Shown here one piece after another: positions 10,329 to 21,729 of a stretch of DNA of 64,000 nucleotides. The position numbers were made by a program, and so were the translations under genes. Origin of the DNA: Branchiostoma floridae. Lineage: Eukaryota > Chordata > Leptocardii > Amphioxiformes > Branchiostomatidae. Below the pieces are notes generated by a model. That model was not told where the DNA came from. It saw nothing but the letters and a program-made list of their open reading frames with translations, and did not search any database. The DNA lies in NCBI RefSeq assembly GCF_000003815.2, contig NC_049988.1, forward strand, positions 19,272,723 through 19,336,722, read 5' to 3'. How positions within the stretch are numbered: the stretch's first letter is position 1; every line of letters starts with the position of its first letter.

Positions 10329-11812
10329 GTATGTAGCGTTATAAGAGGGAATAAGCGACCATTTCGCCTCAAATGCATAAATGTGCAAATTTGGAGTTAT
10401 ACTCCGGGAGAAACAGAAGATGTAGATGATATGATATCGACAAACCAAATCTTTTCTATCATGGTTTTAACTTTTTGACACATAACGCTAAAGCTTGCTT
10501 CCTCCATTTGCTACTATTCCATGATTTCGTGAAAATCCGTGGAAAATCTTTCGAATTCCATCTGACAGGTTCGGCTATACCCCGGTCCGCCGTAAAAGTA
10601 CCATTACTAGAATGGGTGCCCTTTTTTATCCCCACATTTCCACTGGCTGCGACCTGGCTACGATCGCGCCGGGACCTAATAATGGACAGAGCGCGGTCAA
10701 CGAAATTTCATGAGTTAAAAACGAAAAAAAAAACATGTTTACGCTTTCTTTACACGTTCTGTTGTCTTCTCAGTCACACTTTTACATTTTATTTGTTTGA
10801 ACCTTTGTTTATTCATGAAAGCTCAAGTCGGCCCGCGGACCGCTTTTCATTGAGGTCATGTGGGAAGAAAGAGCATCAGTAGGTCAGAAAAATATATAAC
10901 AGAGGTACAGCTTAAATCATTTACTAAGTCTAAAACGTTGTACATATTTTACACATAACGCTAGTTCACCTTTATCAGTGGGGTAACCTATATCCGTTGC
11001 TTTTAAAAATGGGTATAGGGATATGAAGTCGACGGACGGTAGTTGTTGACTACAACATTTTGAACATACTACAATACAAGTTGATCCCGTGTTGGTAAAC
11101 ACAATGAAGAAAGGTTACCCTACAGATGAAGGTGAAATAACGTTACATGGTAGAAAAAGATAATAGCGAGTGCATGATATTCAAATCCTGAAATCGAGGT
11201 AGTAAATAACATAGCTGGGAACACCTACGTACTTTTGCTATTCTCCAAGCAGAGGTTGGGTCGCGGATATATATATACATATAGTAGTGGTCAGCTCGCA
11301 TGATATTCAAATTATGAAATCGAGGTCGCAAACCCAATACAGGTCGCAGTGAGATTGCAGTGCGATCGCCGTCTCGTGGCCAATGTAGGACTTACAAATC
11401 ACCACCAGCGCTCAGAGACAATCTAATAAAAATGCAATTTGGCGGCGCCCTCCGCTATCTCCCATCTAACCTATACCCTTTCCAACCTCTTGTTTCAGGG
11501 CGGAGATCAACAATCTTAGCTCAGGGCCATATTTAGTCAAATTGTTGGTTCTCGTAAAGAAAAAATAACGATGCTGAATTGGGAAACCAACAGGAAAACT
11601 GAATCTGAGGGGAATAATAAGTTCATGCCCGAGGGCTAATTGTAAGTAATATACAAGTGACAATGAACAGTTATAAACAATATTCTACTCTAATACTAGT
11701 GTTGGCTATTTCTAAACACAGGTTGGGTTTGACTTCTTTTTTGGAAGCAGAGGGAGACGAAAAGCCCAACCTTTTCTACAATTTATGGGTTGTAGATTTC
11801 GATAATCATATT
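10329..11812. other. Non-genic stretch with scattered repeat pieces
   Basis: No gene recognised. 10720-10830 resembles 5650-5800. 10950-11060 (AACGCTAGTTCACC, GGGGTAACCTATATCCGTTG) resembles the sequence that hosts the mariner insertion at 59805. A 29-bp segment starting GCATGATATTCAAAT is duplicated at about 11172 and 11298. 11241-11297 carries a truncated arm (TCTCCAAGCAGAGGTTGGGT) of the 21496-21729 fold-back. Confidence 0.5.
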
Positions 11813-11998
11813 ATATCATATCATATCATATCATGTCTAGTCGAATAAATCATATCATATCATATCATATCCAGCCGAATAAATCATATCATATCATATC
11901 ATATCATATATCATATCATATCATATCATATCATATCGTATCATATCATATCATATCATATCATATCATATCATATCATATCATATCATATCATATCT
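11813..11998 (+). repeat. (ATCAT)n pentanucleotide microsatellite
   Basis: About 30 units of TCATA interrupted twice by an ATAAATCATATC-type variant. The His-Ile-Ser-Tyr repeat open frame over it is a translation of the microsatellite, not a protein. Confidence 0.97.
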
Positions 11999-12561
11999 TA
12001 GATTTAAACGTTTTCTTGTCAATCTGTAGCATTTTAATCGCGATAGTTGTCATGTTTTAACGTATTGTGAAATATTATGCTTTGAACTTGTTTGTAAAGT
12101 CCGTGAAACAATTCAGCCTCGGCTGCTATTTCTGGACTTCTTATACTCTATAAAATAACCAATAAACAATTGAGTTAAAAAAAAGTTGAATTTAAGGAGG
12201 GTGAATGTTTTCACAAATAACTTTTCCTCCCAGCACTATGTTTTCATCTTTACCTCCCCTTATATATTTTGGCTTAAAACTCCGTGAACCAACAAAGTAA
12301 ACCGGTATGGCCTTGCCAATCTTAACTGCCGGTCGATGTAAAACTCCCGATAATAAAGCAGCCGTTCACAGCCTGACGTTGACAGCTTTATTCTCTCGCT
12401 CGTTTATGTGAAGTCCCAGGAGCTCCATCTCACAGACTTTCTCATTTCTTACGCGCTAATTGCTCGTGCGTATGTGAGACAGATGCTAGCAGGGGTCAGG
12501 GACAGGGTGTTACACGTCAAAAGAACAGTCAAGGTTTTGTGATTTTGTTGAATATGTTGTA

Positions 12562-12725
12562 CAGTAGAAGCCGTTTAATTGCTCATCTCATGTGTCGTGC
12601 AATTATCCGGGTAGTGCAGCAAAGCGAAGTTATCCAGCTGTACCGCACCATCACGGAATTTGGGGATTTCGTGCAATTAACAGAAGTATGCGATAAACCG
12701 TTGTGCAATCAATTCGCTTCTACTC
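12562..12725. mobile_element. Tigger/pogo-like MITE carried in a tandem unit
   Basis: The left end CAGTAGAAGCCGTTTAATTG is matched by the inverted right end CAATTCGCTTCTACT, preceded by TA. CAGTAGAA-type termini with TA targets resemble pogo/Tigger elements, which is family knowledge and only suggestive here. The copy at 12924-13096 was amplified together with the surrounding tandem unit. Confidence 0.55.
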
Positions 12726-12923
12726 TTCGAATCCTGACGCTGACAGCTTTATTTTCTCGCTCGTTTATGTGAAGGTCCCATGAGGTCCATCTCACAGACT
12801 TTCTCATTTCTTACGCGCTAATTGCTCGCGCGTATGTGAGACAGATGGTAGCAGGGGTCAGGGACAGGGTGTTACGCGCGAAAAGAACAGTCAAGGTTTT
12901 GTGATTCTGTTGAATATATCGTA

Positions 12924-13096
12924 TAGTTGAAGCCGTTTGATTGCACATCTCATTTGCCAGCATTTTTCGTGCAATTATCCGGGTGGTGCAGCAAAGCGAA
13001 GTTATCCAGCTGTACCGCACCATTATGGAATTTGGGGATTCGTGCAATTAACAGAAGTGTGCGATAAGCCGTTGTGCGATCAATTCGCTTCTACTG
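12924..13096. mobile_element. Second copy of the Tigger/pogo-like MITE
   Basis: Starts TAGTTGAAGCCGTTTGATTG and ends CGCTTCTACTG. It is the same element at the same place in the next tandem unit, so it was duplicated by unit amplification rather than by transposition. Confidence 0.55.
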
Positions 13097-13539
13097 TTCG
13101 CAGCCCTCCGATGACAGCTTTATTTTCCCGCTCGTTTATTTTGAAGTCCCAGGAGCTCCATCTCACAGACTTTCTCATTTCTTACGCGCTAAATGCTCGC
13201 GCGTATGTGAGACAGATGGTAGCAGGGGTCAGGGACAGGGTGGGTACACGCGGAAAGAACAGTCAATGTTTTGCGATTATTTTGTCCCCGTTGCAATTCG
13301 AATGAAGTCAAAGTCTTCATCACTGTTCGAGTATTTACGTTTAATGTTTATGTGATTATTGTTAGGTTGAAGGGCTCTCGTGGAAATCAGTTTCTAAAAA
13401 ACTGAAGAGAAGACCCTACAAGATTAATAAATAAAACATACCTTTGCCAAATAAACCAGGTTTGTTATGAAGAATGATGTCTGTAGACAAATGCCTTACT
13501 CATTTCATTATCTTTATAATTATATGCTTGGAGTTGGTT

Positions 13540-14310
13540 TATAAAATTTCGGCATTGATTATGCAAATTAGATCCCAAGTTACAATCAATTGATATCAAA
13601 TTGTATCAAACATTACGTAAGCTATCAGCATACCAAAAATCATGGTGATCCTTTGATCCATTCTTGACTTATTCTCTTTCAAAGTCTTTAAATTCACCTC
13701 TTACTCTCTTCCCTCTTTCTCAGTTACCTGTGACAACTTTGAAAGTACTATAATGAATGCAGTGGATTTGTGAACTTTTCCTAATCAATTATGCAAATTA
13801 ACTGTCAACTTGCATAATGAGTATTACATTATATAAGTCTTCACTTAGGCTATTAACATGCCAAAAATCATGACGATCCATCAACACGTTCATATTTTCT
13901 CATTAATTATGCAAATGAGATCGTCATTTGCATGATAAATATGTATTGACGTTTCTCTCTTTCTCAGCTACATATGTGACAACTTTAAAAGTCCTATCAT
14001 GGAATGTAGTGGATTTATAAAACGTCCTCATTAATTATGCAAATTAGCTATTGATTTGCATAATTGGTATCTCATTGTGTAGGTCTTCACTTACGCTACC
14101 TACATACCAAAAACATGATGATCCGTCAACATGTTCATATTTTCTCATTAATTATGCAAATGAGGTCATAATTTGCATAATTGATATCTACTGACATTTC
14201 TCTCTTTCCCAGCTACATATGTGACAAGTTTGAAAGTCCTATCATAGATTGCAGTGGTTTTATAAACTTTCCTTATTAATTATGCAAATTAGCTGTTGAT
14301 GTGCATAATT
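13540..14310 (+). repeat. Diverged tandem repeat rich in octamer ATGCAAAT
   Basis: Units of about 245 bp share ATTAATTATGCAAAT, CATACCAAAAATCATGATGATCC and CTCTCTTTCtCAGCTACATATGTGACAA. Perfect ATGCAAAT occurs at 13561, 13791, 13909, 14037, 14154 and 14282, and ATTTGCAT at 13926, 14054 and 14171. The octamer is the classic POU-domain site. Whether the cluster has any regulatory role is unknown. Confidence 0.8.
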
Positions 14311-14399
14311 AGTATCTCATTATGTAAGTCAACACTCATTCTATCTACATACCAAAAATCATGAAGATCTGTCAACACGTTGTAGAGTTATTCCCGTAC

Positions 14400-14745
14400 A
14401 AAGTTTGAAAGGAAACCGGCGCCTGCAGTTCCAAAAAAGCCGCTAGGGGGCCCAAACTCACAGCACTTAATCTCTACCCCGAGGGCTATCAACCCTTAAA
14501 GAATCATGACCTCATTATGTCCAGAACACGAGATATAAAAAATTGAGTATCCGCTGCAGTACCTTAGCAAGCCGCTAGGGGGCCCATTATCGAACTTGAC
14601 CTTTGTTTTCCTGACCCCTACCCACCTACCAAATATCAACAGGATCCATCCAAGGCTTCTCGAGTTATGCTGTTGACACACACACACACAGACACACAAA
14701 CACGCCCAAAAACATAACCTTAGCCATTCTGGCAAAGGTAAAAAT
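14400..14745 (+). repeat. Dispersed-repeat-like block with GCCGCTAGGGGGC motifs and (CA)n tail
   Basis: AAGCCGCTAGGGGGCCCA occurs at about 14449 and 14570. The block ends in a CACACACACAGACACAC run followed by AAAACATAACCTTAGCCATTCTGGC. The arrangement looks like the end of a retroposed repeat, but I cannot name the family from sequence alone. Confidence 0.5.
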
Positions 14746-14851
14746 CACTTCATTTTTGAGTGCACAAGTGTAAAACCTGGACAGAAGTTGGATATGGATA
14801 CGCAATGTCATACCCTATACAAGATGTAATCTCCAAGCAGATCCTACGGTA

Positions 14852-14963
14852 AATGGATGGTAGCAGGGGTCAGGGACAGGGGGTGCACGGAAAGAACAGT
14901 CAAGGTTTTGTGATTCTGTTGTCCCTGTTAAAATGCTCGAATTAAGTCAAAGTCTGTTGAATA
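14852..14963 (+). repeat. Orphan partial copy of the 365-bp tandem unit
   Basis: Matches 13205-13320 (GATGGTAGCAGGGGTCAGGG, GAAAGAACAGTCAAGGTTTTG). It directly follows a CAAGCAGATCCTACGG element end at about 14830-14850. Confidence 0.75.
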
Positions 14964-15432
14964 TATCCAACACCTCGTACAATGCTAAACTTTCTTCCAA
15001 CGTAAAATTTTCGACGAGCACTCTCGCCTTCTTTAGGATCAATACTGATGGCCATTCACTTCAGAAGATAATCTCTCGAGAGTTACAGACACGTGATCTC
15101 ATTAACACGTGATCTTGTGGGTACGTGTCGTCAGCAATTGGTCAAATGTGCAAGGAAGTTTATAACGCCCACCGTCTCTGTTAACTGATGGAGTGCCCTA
15201 AATCCCTGTCACATTTGGCGAAAATCGATCGGACGACGATTCTGCGGCAATCGCTCGAGCCTCGCTTATAATAATAACTTTATTGCACAACAATTTTACA
15301 AGGTACAAAGTATGGCTTATATCGGGAAGGGGCGGTTTTCAGGTGAACAATACGCGCAAACCTCTGTCGATCTTAAATATGGCCGACCTTCCATCGATAC
15401 GCCCGAAAATCGTGGATAATGTGACAGGGGTA
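14964..15432. other. Non-genic stretch
   Basis: No gene or repeat recognised. Contains a polyadenylation-like AATAACTTTATTG stretch near 15270. Confidence 0.4.
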
Positions 15433-16312
15433 TAAGGCCATGTTGATTTGATTATATGGATGACATCCGCGCTCGCACCAATTTTCGGCTGTTTCAAAAA
15501 AAAAAAGTTTTCGACCACACAATAAATTGTGCAAAACAGCTGTAAAATGAGCAAAAATATTCCATAGATTGAATAAAAAGTATCAGAAAACAGATAACTA
15601 ATGCCATAGAATGCCAAAATAAGTCAAAGAATAAGATGTGAAAGGACAAAAAAAAAAATCTATTGTTGGTAGGGGTAGGTACCAGTACATAAAATGCAGG
15701 TAAGTGTCATGTTCAGGTCCAGAGGATCATTTTCAGGTCCGGACCTGAACCTGGACCTTATTGTCTGTGGAAACTTGAGAACTGGCAATACTGAAAACAA
15801 TGGTAATTGGTCAATTTTGCTACAAAGGAATCTGTTCGGTTGATTATCGGACTCCCACTGGCATTTTAAAATCCTATCTCCATGTAATAAAGGTTAACTG
15901 TCTCTGTACCTTTGACTGTAGAAATTTGGTACAATTGACTATAAACTCTACTTGACTTCGCTCTTGTTGTCTTCTTGGCCCCCAGTAAGACCCAAAATGC
16001 CTGATGACATAGTGTGTCCATTTCGTAATTGGCAAAACCTGTTCCTCTGATTTTTTTTTCAGGTCTGTTTTTTTGGGATTGGTCCAAGAAGAAAAAAAAT
16101 GTTTTGCACCCGTATGATGTACTGGTCCCTACACCTAACTGTTGGTATACCATACTATGTGTGTTTAGTCCTATGTTCAACCTTCCTGGCCACTTTGATT
16201 TCATACTGAAGGCAACTTTTTTTTTGGCCAAACTTTTTTTTTATTCGCTCGCTCGCATCAGTTTTGGAGTTCCCAGAGGATGTCATCCATATCATCAAAT
16301 CAACATGGCCTA
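15433..16312. mobile_element. 880-bp inverted-repeat element, GGATGACATCC family
   Basis: The left terminus TAAGGCCATGTTGATTTGAT followed by TATGGATGACATCC is mirrored on the right by GGATGTCATCCATAT then ATCAAATCAACATGGCCTAA. A related copy of about 450 bp is at 22746-23196. Near 15711-15760 it contains the palindrome AGGTCCGGACCT seen also in the element at 63287-63794, which suggests a chimera or nested insertion. No transposase domain is recognisable. Confidence 0.8.
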
Positions 16313-16544
16313 ATGCATATGGCCGATTATTACCAACGCAGATGAGCTGCATGATATCCAACACTTCTTTTTTTTTCAGTGCACAAATGTAGAACCTAGA
16401 TCTAGCATTATCATTTTATTACCTATACCTTACCCTCCACTGTGCTGGGTATAATTGCACGGCTCCAATTCCGCTAGAGAACAGGTGGTTCATGTAACGG
16501 CTCGGTGGAGACGTCTCCGCTACGCTGTGCGTTATTATTGTGTT

Positions 16545-16941
16545 ACACATATCTGTATCTGTATCTATATAGCCGTTATAACCGCCCTTCGGTGTAACAC
16601 ACCAGCTTCGCAGGCACGCGGTGCGGCAGCAGCTGGTTATATTACACTGAACGATCCGTCACACCTAACTTCTGCACATCTATCTGCAAGCGTTCTTTAA
16701 AACTATCCAGAGAAGAGGCCCCTACTGTGCTTGGTGATAACAAGTTCCACTCTACGATAGTTCTGGGAAAATACGAATTTTTGAACACATCAATCCTAGC
16801 TTGGTAACTCTGGTACTTGAAGTCATGGCTGTTTCTTGTTCTTTTTTGAGCTGGTATTAGATACTTATCTACATAGGAGGCTGCGTCAAAACGTTCATTA
16901 TTAACGCTGCTGTTATACATCGGAGGCAGCGCGCACGTCAA
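16545..16941 (-). pseudogene. LINE ORF2 C-terminal fragment plus 3' tail
   Basis: The minus-strand frame 16941-16642 encodes 99 residues. They include RTRNSHDFKYQSYQARIDVF, then SYFPRTIVEWN and a DSFKERL segment. This order (N-S-H/polar segment, FFPRTI-x-x-WN-x-L, SLDSFKxRL) is typical of the extreme C-terminus of CR1/L2/Jockey-like non-LTR retrotransposon polymerases. Downstream on the minus strand follow a short 3' UTR and a terminal TATAGATACAGATACAGAT repeat (plus strand from 16547). No reverse transcriptase core is present, so this is a 5'-truncated dead copy. The same tail alone is at 45252-45358. The initiator methionine of the frame has no biological meaning. Confidence 0.8.
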
Positions 16942-16961
16942 ACCGTTTAATATTAATGGTG

Positions 16962-17815
16962 GCTGCTGTCAACGAAAATGATTCCTTCGGACTGTAAGTA
17001 TGAGGCCCAGGCATTCCTATTCAAAAGGTTTGCTTCTCGTATGGCCCCCTTACTTTTTCATTACGTGGTACGTATACTCTTGCTGCTGTCACCGAAAATG
17101 ATTCCTTCGGACTGTAAGTATGAGGCCCAGGCATTCCTATTCAAAAGGTTTGCTTCTCGTATGGCCCCCTTACTTTTTCATTACGTGGTACGTATACTCT
17201 TGCTGCTGTCACCGAAAATGATTTCTTCTAACCGGGAGGCCCAAGAATTCCTATACACATTACAGGGCCAGGGGAAAAGATTAGCATTTCGTAGAGCCCC
17301 TTCACTAACGGTAATCTAGCTGCTGTCAGCGAAAATGATTCCTTCCAGCTCAGCAACTCCAACTGTTTGGCCAAGGCATCCCTAGGCAGGGAAAAAGATT
17401 TAGTTTCGTAGAAGCCCATCACTTTCTCATTTGATATCGGTAGTTTAGCGGCTGTCACCGAACTATTCCTTCTAACTGTAAGGCCCAAGAATTCCTATAC
17501 AGGGGAAAAGATTGGCATTTCGTAAAACCCCTTTAGCTTTACGAACGGTAATTTAGCTGCTGTCACCAAAATGATTCCTTCAATCTGTAACTGTGAGGCC
17601 CAGGCATTCCTATACATGAGAGAAGATTTTCTTTTCGTAGAAACATGTTACTTTCTCATTTGATATCGGTACTGTAGCTGCTGTCACCGAAAATGATTCC
17701 ATAAATTTGTAACTGTGAGGCACAAGCATTCCTACACATGTACGTACAGGGGAACAGATATGCTTTTTGTAAAAACCCTTTACTTTCTCATTTTGATAGC
17801 GATAATGTCAAAATA
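16962..17815 (+). repeat. Tandem repeat of 105-127 bp, about seven units
   Basis: CTGCTGTCAxCGAAAATGATT starts units near 16962, 17082, 17202, 17319, 17449, 17555 and 17676. Units 1 and 2 are almost identical over 120 bp, so one duplication is recent while the rest are diverged. Non-coding. Confidence 0.9.
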
Positions 17816-18071
17816 ATTTCTTCCAACTGTAACATCGTAAGTTATTGACACAAACATTCCTGTAGAATGACACAAATGGAATTTATTTCTTGAAAAAAAA
17901 CAACAAAAAAACAACAACAACATTTACTCCTCATGCTTTATTCATTTCGTTTTCTTTCTTTCCTTCAAGGTTGGCTTTGTTTCTTTTATTTTCTTCTTCT
18001 ATTTTCTTTTTCTCTACCTTTATTTCTTTCATACTTTGCCTTAATTTCTTTCTTTCTTGTGGTTCTACATT

Positions 18072-18705
18072 CTGTCCGTGCCACAAAGGTTGTTGATACC
18101 AACTAGCTATAGCCTTCAGTACTTCTCTCCCTCTCTCCCTCCCTCCCTCCCTACCATCCCTCCCTCCCTACCCTCCCTCCCTCCCTCCCTCCCTTCCTCC
18201 CTCTCTCCCTCATTCTGACCGCGTTCGTCTTTCCTGTATCCCAAACGGCTACATTCAGAGACTAGCGACTTTTGTGGTTAGTCTTGCATTCTTGCCGTGC
18301 CACAAAGGTTGTTGATTCCAACTGGCCTTCAGGACTTGTTTCTCTCCCTAGCCATCTCCTTCACTCACTCACTCTGTAACCTTCGTTTCCGTCTTACGTT
18401 CACCCAAACACCAGGGGGCCTTCGTGCACCCAAACGGCTGTATTGCGAGACTAGCGCTAGCGATTCTTGCGGTCACCTCTGCATACATTTGTACATTCTT
18501 GCCGTGCCACAAAAGTTGTTGATTCAGCACTTTTCTCTCTCCTTTATTCTCTCTCTCTTCCTTCCTCTGCCACCTTCGTTTCCGTCTTACTTTCACCAAG
18601 AGGGCTGCATCGTGAGACTAGCGATTCTTGCGGTCACCTCTGCATACATTTGTACATTCTTGCCGTGCCACAGAGGTTGTTGATTCCAACTGGCCTTCAG
18701 CACTT
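18072..18705 (+). repeat. Tandem repeat around CTTGCCGTGCCACAAAGGTT, with (CCCT)n
   Basis: CCGTGCCACAxAGGTTGTTGA recurs near 18077, 18294, 18500 and 18664, with GAGACTAGCGATTCTTGCGG between. A (CCCT)n run fills 18121-18215. An inverted copy of part of the unit is at 19835-19935. Confidence 0.85.
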
Positions 18706-18759
18706 GTGAACGGAACGCAGTCAGTCTGGCGGCGGGCTTTGATGTTTACAGCTCTCGTG

Positions 18760-19640
18760 ATGAATTAGTCTCGGGTACGGACCTGTTCAATAACCGGCCA
18801 AGGTTGGGAGCAAACAATCAATGATTGCTTTGAGAAGCTGCCAGCAAGAGTGGAGATAAGTTATTTCCGGTGCCACAGTGTAAGCTGTGCTAAAGATGGA
18901 TGGAATAAAGAAGTGAGAAAGAAAGGACGGTATAAAGGAGGAAAGAAAGAGTGAGAGAAAGAAAGAAGAAGAAATGGAGAAATTCCGGCAAAACACGAGA
19001 GAAATTAGGATGAAGCATGGAAAAAGAATGAATGAATAAAAGGGAAAGGCTAAGCATAAAAGAAGGAAAGAAAGAAATCAAGAAAGAGCATGAAAGAAAA
19101 TAAGAAAGGATGAATTAGTCTCGGGTACGGACCTGTTCCATAACCAGCCAAGGGCGGAAACAAACAATAAATGCTTGTTTAGAAAAGCTGCCATGGCCAG
19201 CACGAATGGAGATAAGTTATTTCCTGTGGTTAAAAATGGGTGGAATAAATGAGGCGAGGAAGAAAGGACGGGATAAAGGAGGACAGAAAGAGTGAGAGAA
19301 AGAAAGAAGAAGAAATGGAGAAATTCAGGCAAAACACGAGAGAAATTAAGGTGAAGCCTGGAAGAAAGAATGAATGAATGAAAGAAAGAAAGAGAGGCAA
19401 CGGCTAAGCATAAAAGAAGGAAATTAAGAAGTTAAGAAATAGCATGAAAGAAAGTAAGAAAGGATAAATTAGTCTCGAGTACGGACCTGTTCCATAACCA
19501 GCCAAGGTCGGAAGCAAACAATCAATGCTTGCTTTGAGAAGCTGCCAGCAAGAGTGGAGATAAGTTATTTCCGGTGGCACGGTAACCTGTGCTAAAGATG
19601 GACGGAAGAAAGAAGCGAGGAAGAAAGGACATAAAGGGAT
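18760..19640 (+). repeat. Tandem repeat of about 350 bp, 2.5 units, purine-rich
   Basis: AATTAGTCTCGGGTACGGAC starts units near 18763, 19113 and 19466. Each continues to GATAAGTTATTTCC and a long GAAAGAAAGAAG-rich tail. The strong purine bias creates long Ser/Phe-rich frames on the other strand, which are not genes. Confidence 0.88.
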
Positions 19641-19834
19641 AAATGATGATCAAACCGGGGCCCGACCGGTCAGCTTTCGGGAACAAAAAATATGTTACAA
19701 AAGACAACAAAATACACAAAGATGAGGAAACAAAGAGCGAGGGGGTAGAGAGAAAGAATGAAGAAGAAATTAAGGCAAAACACGAGAGAAACAAAATAAG
19801 GTAAAACATGAAACAAAGGGAGAGAGACAAGTCG

Positions 19835-19935
19835 GAATCAACGGCCTTTGTGGCACGGCAAGAATGTAGAGGCAACCGCAAGACTCGTGAACCAGCCCTC
19901 TTGGTGAACGCACGACGTTAACGAAGGTGACAGAG
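19835..19935 (-). repeat. Inverted partial copy of the 18.1-18.7 kb unit
   Basis: GGAATCAACGGCCTTTGTGG and CACGGCAAGAATGTA are the reverse complement of the 18072-18705 unit, as are the following GCAACCGCAAGACTC and CCCTCTTGGTGAA pieces. Confidence 0.75.
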
Positions 19936-20156
19936 GGATTGAGAAAGGGAAGCAAAACAAGTGCAGAACGCCAGGTGCGAAAGATGACCCCGGTGACAGA
20001 GAGCTCCATCTTTCCCGAAGCCGAGCCCGACCTCCTTGGTCCAAGACAATATCCACTTTACCTTGGAGTCCAAGATGGGCTAAGATGCATTTGGGTCCGG
20101 AGAACTATTTCGACGTTGTGTGATCTTGTGTCGTAGTCCGTTGGACGCCGTGTGGT

Positions 20157-20340
20157 AGCCCAAGAAGTCTGCTAAGCAGGCTAACAGGCCTTTCGGTCCC
20201 GGAGAACGCCCCCGACGCTGTGCCGTGGTGTCACTGGGTGTCCGACGGTGTGGCCCCAAGAAGCCTGCTATTGAGGCTAACACACTTCTCGGCCCTGGGT
20301 GCCATGCGTTAGCCCAAGAAGCCTGCTAAACAGGCTACCC
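20157..20340 (+). repeat. Three copies of a GCCCAAGAAGcCTGCTA repeat
   Basis: AGCCCAAGAAGTCTGCTAAG near 20157, GCCCCAAGAAGCCTGCTATT near 20252 and AGCCCAAGAAGCCTGCTAAA near 20311 are each followed by an AGGCTA segment. Confidence 0.7.
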
Positions 20341-20536
20341 TGCCGTCCGTCCTTAGAATGCCCCACGTTGTGCCGTGGTGCCCTTGGGCCAGTGCGGGGG
20401 CGTGAGAGCGGCAAACATTCCCGGCCCCGACCCGTAACCTGCCCCTACTTGTCCTCCGCGATTAGCCGGGCTGAGATTGAGTCAAAACAGTTTACACAGA
20501 AGGACTAAAGGTTTCGTCCCACTCACACATTCGGTA

Positions 20537-20743
20537 GAGGGTCTGCATGCTCTTTTCCGTATTTAAAGGCGTAGGCAGCCTTTTTTTATTTCCCGTAACT
20601 CGTAGGGAAAACCATCTTATTTTCGTAATTCGTAGTGAGGCGACCAAATTTAGCGTACTTGCCTCCCTTGATTTAGCGTAATACGTAGGGAGTTCCTCTG
20701 AATTCAGCGTAAATCGTTGTTGGGACCCCCCATGCAGACCCTC
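20537..20743. mobile_element. MITE, GAGGGTCTGCATG family, copy 1
   Basis: Terminal inverted repeats GAGGGTCTGCATG and CATGCAGACCCTC. TCGGTA directly flanks both ends (20531-20536 and 20744-20749). The interior repeats CGTAATTCGTAGGGAAAACC-like and TTTAGCGTAATACGTAGG-like segments. Other copies are at 29491-29690, 32679-32862 (reverse) and 37771-37930 (left end lost). Non-coding. Confidence 0.9.
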
Positions 20744-20914
20744 TCGGTAGTCTCCGAGCAGACGTGTCAGCTGGATGAAAAAAATGACAAGAGTTTGGCC
20801 AAAAAGGAACAAACAAGTTACCATGGGATTTCAGTCAGTCTTTTCCAGTCTAATATGATATTTTCCAGCCGGTCGGCCAGTTCACTCCTAGGCTTTTATT
20901 CCCAACTACATGCC

Positions 20915-21145
20915 TACTCTCCAAGCAGAGGTTCGGCTCTGTTTTAGTTTTTACGTTTTTTCAAGCGTTTTTATTGGGCTTTCTATTTTGTGACGTTTTC
21001 TTTACATGTCTACCCCTGCTTGAAGTCTGGGCACGAGACATAAAATCATTAAAAAAACGGTACAAAATAGAAAGCCCGATAAAATCGCGTAAAAACGCCA
21101 AAAATAGAACCGTTCAGCCGGAGCCAAACCTCTGCTTGGAGTGTA
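20915..21145. mobile_element. MITE, TACTCTCCAAGCAGAGGTT family, copy 2
   Basis: The ends TACTCTCCAAGCAGAGGTTC and ACCTCTGCTTGGAGTGTA are inverted repeats. GGGCTTTCTATTTTGT pairs with ACAAAATAGAAAGCCC further in. Non-coding. Confidence 0.85.
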
Positions 21146-21495
21146 CTTTTCGGTATAAAGTAGGTATCTCACTGTACAACTGCACGTTGGCGCCGTCGTG
21201 GTCCGTGTGACACGAACTCTGCTGTTGTATTTTATTGCCAGGTTTTCTATTGGCTGGAGACAAAAAGAAAACCTTGGAATCATTAGACATTGCCACGTTT
21301 GTAGAAGTCAATTTTGCCAATTTTAATATGTTATAAATTGTTGAAATTGGCATTTATATATTTTTTTAACCTCCTTGGCATTTATAATTGTGCAATAAAG
21401 TTCTCCCATATTATCATTTCACAGCTACCATTTTGTTTGCATTGCGTGTCCTTTTATCAGTGAAAATTAAAGTGGCTAGTGCTTCTATGGCCTAG
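21146..21495. other. Non-genic stretch
   Basis: AT-rich; no gene or repeat recognised between the two MITEs. Confidence 0.4.
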
Positions 21496-21729
21496 TCCCC
21501 AAGCAGATCTTTCGGTGGCAACGCAGTATCCGAATGGTCAACCAGTATCCAACAGGTGCCACCGGAGTATTCTCCAAGCAGAGGTTGGGTCGCGGAGATA
21601 AAGTAGTGGTCAGCTTTTTACCAGCTCGGACTATATCTCCGCGACCCAACCTCTGCTTGAAGAATACCGCAGGTGGCCTTTTGGATACTGGTTGGGTATT
21701 GTATACTGCCTTGGATCTGCTTTGAGATT
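21496..21729. mobile_element. Nested long fold-back element
   Basis: Inner arms TATTCTCCAAGCAGAGGTTG plus GGTCGCGGAGATA (21568-21600) pair almost perfectly with 21632-21665. Outside them, ACCAGTATCCAACAGGTGCC pairs with GGTGGCCTTTTGGATACTGG, and outermost CCCAAGCAGATC pairs with GGATCTGCTTTGAGA. The whole about 234 bp can form one hairpin. A single inner arm occurs at 11241-11297. Confidence 0.8.

Larger units (their letters stand above)
12374..13320 (+). repeat. Tandem repeat of about 365 bp, nearly three units
   Basis: TGACAGCTTTATT(C/T)TCxCGCTCGTTTAT starts units near 12380, 12740 and 13110. Each unit continues through CTCACAGACTTTCTCATTTC, AGCAGGGGTCAGGGACAGGG and AAAGAACAGTCAA. The first two units include a small inverted-repeat element (12562-12725 and 12924-13096). 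A further partial copy lies at 14852-14963. Non-coding. Confidence 0.85.

Noticed and set aside
11833-12060. His/Ile/Ser/Tyr-repeat protein
   Set aside because: Translation of the ATCAT microsatellite.
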